A stretch of DNA of 14,578 nt from Actinomycetota bacterium (lineage in GTDB: Bacteria; Actinomycetota; Actinomycetes; Propionibacteriales; Propionibacteriaceae): positions 1 through 14,578 of the forward strand of contig JACRAA010000387.1 of NCBI GenBank assembly GCA_016213595.1. The letters are read 5' to 3'. Numbering within the stretch: position 1 is the first letter of the stretch; each line of letters opens with the position of its first letter. Both the position numbers and the translations under genes were made by a program. The notes below the pieces were generated by a model. It made no database searches. It saw only the letters and a program-made list of their open reading frames with translations, and was not told the DNA's origin. Shown here piece by piece: positions 13,138 through 14,578 of the stretch.

Positions 13138-14227
13138 CTCGCTGCGCGCCCTCGGCACCCTGGACGGCCGGCGGGTGCTCGTGGTGACCGACGCGTTCAT
13201 GAGCTCCACCCCCCTGATGGCCAGGGTCCGTACCGAGCTCGCCGGCGCCACCGCCGTCGAGGTGTTCTCCGAGGTCAAGCCGAACCCGGACCTGACCGCT
13301 GTCACGGCGGGCCTGCGCGCGTTCCTCGACTTCGCCCCGGACGCGATCGTGGCGCTCGGGGGCGGGTCACCCATCGACACCGCGAAGGCTGTCCGCAAGC
13401 TCGCCCTCGAGCTGGGGCACCAGCTGCCGGCCGGTCTGGTGGTCATCCCCACGACGAGCGGTACGGGGTCGGAGGTGACCTCGTTCGCCGTCATCACCGA
13501 CGAGCACAGTCACACGAAGCTTCCCCTGACGGCGGTGGAGATGCTGCCGGAGATCGCGATCCTCGACCCGGAGGCGGTCGGTACCGCACCGCCCCGGCTC
13601 ACGGCCGACTCCGGCATGGATGCTGTCAGCCACGCCATCGAGGCGTACGTCGCCAAGGGCAGCAACGACTTCTCGGACGCTCTCGCGGAGAAGGCGCTGC
13701 GGCTCGCGGACACGAGCCTGGTCCGCTGCTTCCGCGACGGGACCGACGCGGAGGCTCGCGAGCGCCAGCACAACGCCGCGACGATGGCGGGGATCGCGTT
13801 CCAGAACGCCGGGCTCGGCATCGTCCACAGCCTCTCCCACGCCATCGGCGGCACGTTCCCGGTGGCGCACGGCCGGCTCAACGCGATCCTGCTGCCGGTC
13901 GTGACCTGCTTCAACGCGGGCGACCTCGGCTTCCGTCCCCACGAGATCGGCCCGGTGGCTCGCCGCTACGCCGCCCTCGCGAAGGCGCTCGGCGTGTCCG
14001 CGAGCACGGAGCGCAACCTGGTCCTTGCCCTGAACGCGTGGGTGGAGAAGCTCCGTACGGACCTCGGGATGCCCGCCACCTTGAGGGCGGCGGGGGTCGA
14101 CCGGGCCGCGTTCACCGCGGCGGTCCCGGCGCTCGCCGCCACTGCTCACAAGGACTTCTGCACCTCGGGGAACCCTGTACCGGTGACCGAGACCGACCTC
14201 GCGACCCTGCTCAAGCGGATCCTCTGA
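13094..14227 (+). CDS. pduQ: Iron-containing alcohol dehydrogenase, PduQ-like
   Basis: 377 residues from the GTG at 13094, preceded by GGGAG at a good distance; a GTG at 13076 would add six residues. The product probably reduces propionaldehyde to 1-propanol with NADH, recycling cofactor inside a microcompartment. The nucleotide-binding loop is ALGGGSPIDTAKAV (about 87-100), followed by IPTTSGTGSEVTSFAVIT (118-135). Metal ligands expected from FucO are Asp176 and His180 (GMDAVSHAIEAY), His245 (IVHSLSHAIGG) and His259 (PVAHGRLNA); His249 matches the additional conserved histidine. The gene overlaps the PocR-like gene by 44 bp, so the two are probably co-transcribed. Related fucO/butanol-type dehydrogenases are possible; the PduQ label relies partly on context. 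Confidence 0.85.
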   Translation: MYRFQLTTTLCYGPDSLRALGTLDGRRVLVVTDAFMSSTPLMARVRTELAGATAVEVFSEVKPNPDLTAVTAGLRAFLDFAPDAIVALGGGSPIDTAKAVRKLALELGHQLPAGLVVIPTTSGTGSEVTSFAVITDEHSHTKLPLTAVEMLPEIAILDPEAVGTAPPRLTADSGMDAVSHAIEAYVAKGSNDFSDALAEKALRLADTSLVRCFRDGTDAEARERQHNAATMAGIAFQNAGLGIVHSLSHAIGGTFPVAHGRLNAILLPVVTCFNAGDLGFRPHEIGPVARRYAALAKALGVSASTERNLVLALNAWVEKLRTDLGMPATLRAAGVDRAAFTAAVPALAATAHKDFCTSGNPVPVTETDLATLLKRIL

Positions 14228-14243
14228 ACGTCGCCCGCAGTCG

Positions 14244-14578
14244 TCAGGCGATGCGGGCTGCGAGCTCGCACATCCCCTCGCCGGTGAGGGCGGACACCTC
14301 GAGGATCTCCGTGGCACCGGCCAGCCGGAGATGGTCGCCGGCGACCTTGACCTCCGCCTCGGAGGCGATGTCGACCTTCGTGACGACGCCGAGGGCGGGC
14401 GGCATGAAGAACGTCGAGAAGCCGGGCTGGAACCTCGCCTCGGAGACTGTCGCCGATGCCAGCAGGACCACGAGCTCGGCCTCGAACGACGCGAGCCGCA
14501 GCGCGTGCTTGAACCACGGAAGCTCGAGGTACTCGCCGGGGGTGTCGATCACGTTCCCCGCCGTGTAGATCTCGCCTG
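14244..14578 (-). CDS. EutP/PduV-like small GTPase (partial, N-terminus outside window)
   Basis: The 3' 111 codons are visible; the frame continues through the right edge without a stop, so the start lies beyond it. The visible part begins GEIYTAGNVIDTPGEYLE, with the G3 motif DTPG. The G4 motif is VVTKVD and the G5 motif is EVSALTGEG. The PPALGVVTKVD and AGATEILEVSALTGEG segments match the EutP/PduV family of Ras-like GTPases found in ethanolamine and propanediol microcompartment operons. PduV is reported to sit on the outside of microcompartments and affect their movement. The P-loop lies outside the window. It faces pduQ tail to tail with 16 bp between stops, so a BMC operon probably continues to the right on the minus strand. 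Confidence 0.88.
   Translation of the reverse strand, partial: GEIYTAGNVIDTPGEYLELPWFKHALRLASFEAELVVLLASATVSEARFQPGFSTFFMPPALGVVTKVDIASEAEVKVAGDHLRLAGATEILEVSALTGEGMCELAARIA

Overview
The window is high-GC DNA with actinobacterial features: GTG starts, a SigB/SigF-type sigma factor, a poxvirus-like topoisomerase IB, a CUT1 sugar ABC operon without its own ATPase, and a GPGG-motif small membrane protein. The right end is the edge of a propanediol/ethanolamine-type microcompartment (BMC) locus: a PocR-like AraC regulator, a PduQ-like dehydrogenase and an EutP/PduV-like GTPase. This would fit a propionibacterium-like actinobacterium, but no taxonomic marker is present and the assignment is inference.

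Layout, left to right. (1) 1-911 (-): start of a degenerate-receiver/PAS protein whose C-terminus lies outside the window. (2) 1140-2954 (-): two-gene unit of a SigB/SigF-family sigma factor followed by topoisomerase IB. (3) 3197-6388 (-): lipoprotein, MalF-like and MalG-like genes of a sugar importer, with overlapping reading frames. (4) 6566-6931 (+): csbD and a GPGG small membrane protein, divergent from the importer, ending at a strong hairpin. (5) 7041-8282: divergent pair of a cysteine-rich-headed hemerythrin (-) and a winged-helix regulator with a SufR-like cysteine cluster (+), sharing a perfect 9-8-9 inverted repeat. (6) 8364-9251 (+): pseudo-receiver fused to a Roadblock/LC7-like domain. 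(7) 9291-9380: a 90-bp interrupted palindrome between convergent genes. (8) 9419-11657 (-): FGGY sugar kinase and a cupin. (9) 11827-14578: pocR-like gene and pduQ-like gene overlapping on the + strand, facing a partial eutP/pduV-like gene on the - strand.

Two themes join the genes. First, general stress: a SigB/SigF-like sigma is encoded here, and both csbD and the divergent sugar importer are preceded by matches to the GTTT-N15/16-GGGTAC promoter type that such sigmas use, each 32 bp from its start codon. The degenerate-receiver/PAS protein could belong to the same signalling system. Second, microcompartment catabolism: the PocR-like sensor is probably co-transcribed with the aldehyde-reducing dehydrogenase, and the kinase and cupin diverging from it may feed or support the same pathway, though their substrate cannot be read from sequence.

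No rRNA, tRNA, CRISPR array or transposase gene was seen. No stretch over 300 bp lacks a gene; the longer intergenic gaps (912-1139, 2955-3196, 6389-6565, 9252-9418, 11027-11180, 11658-11826) are described through the sites they hold. Counts and motif matches were made by eye, without alignment or database searches.
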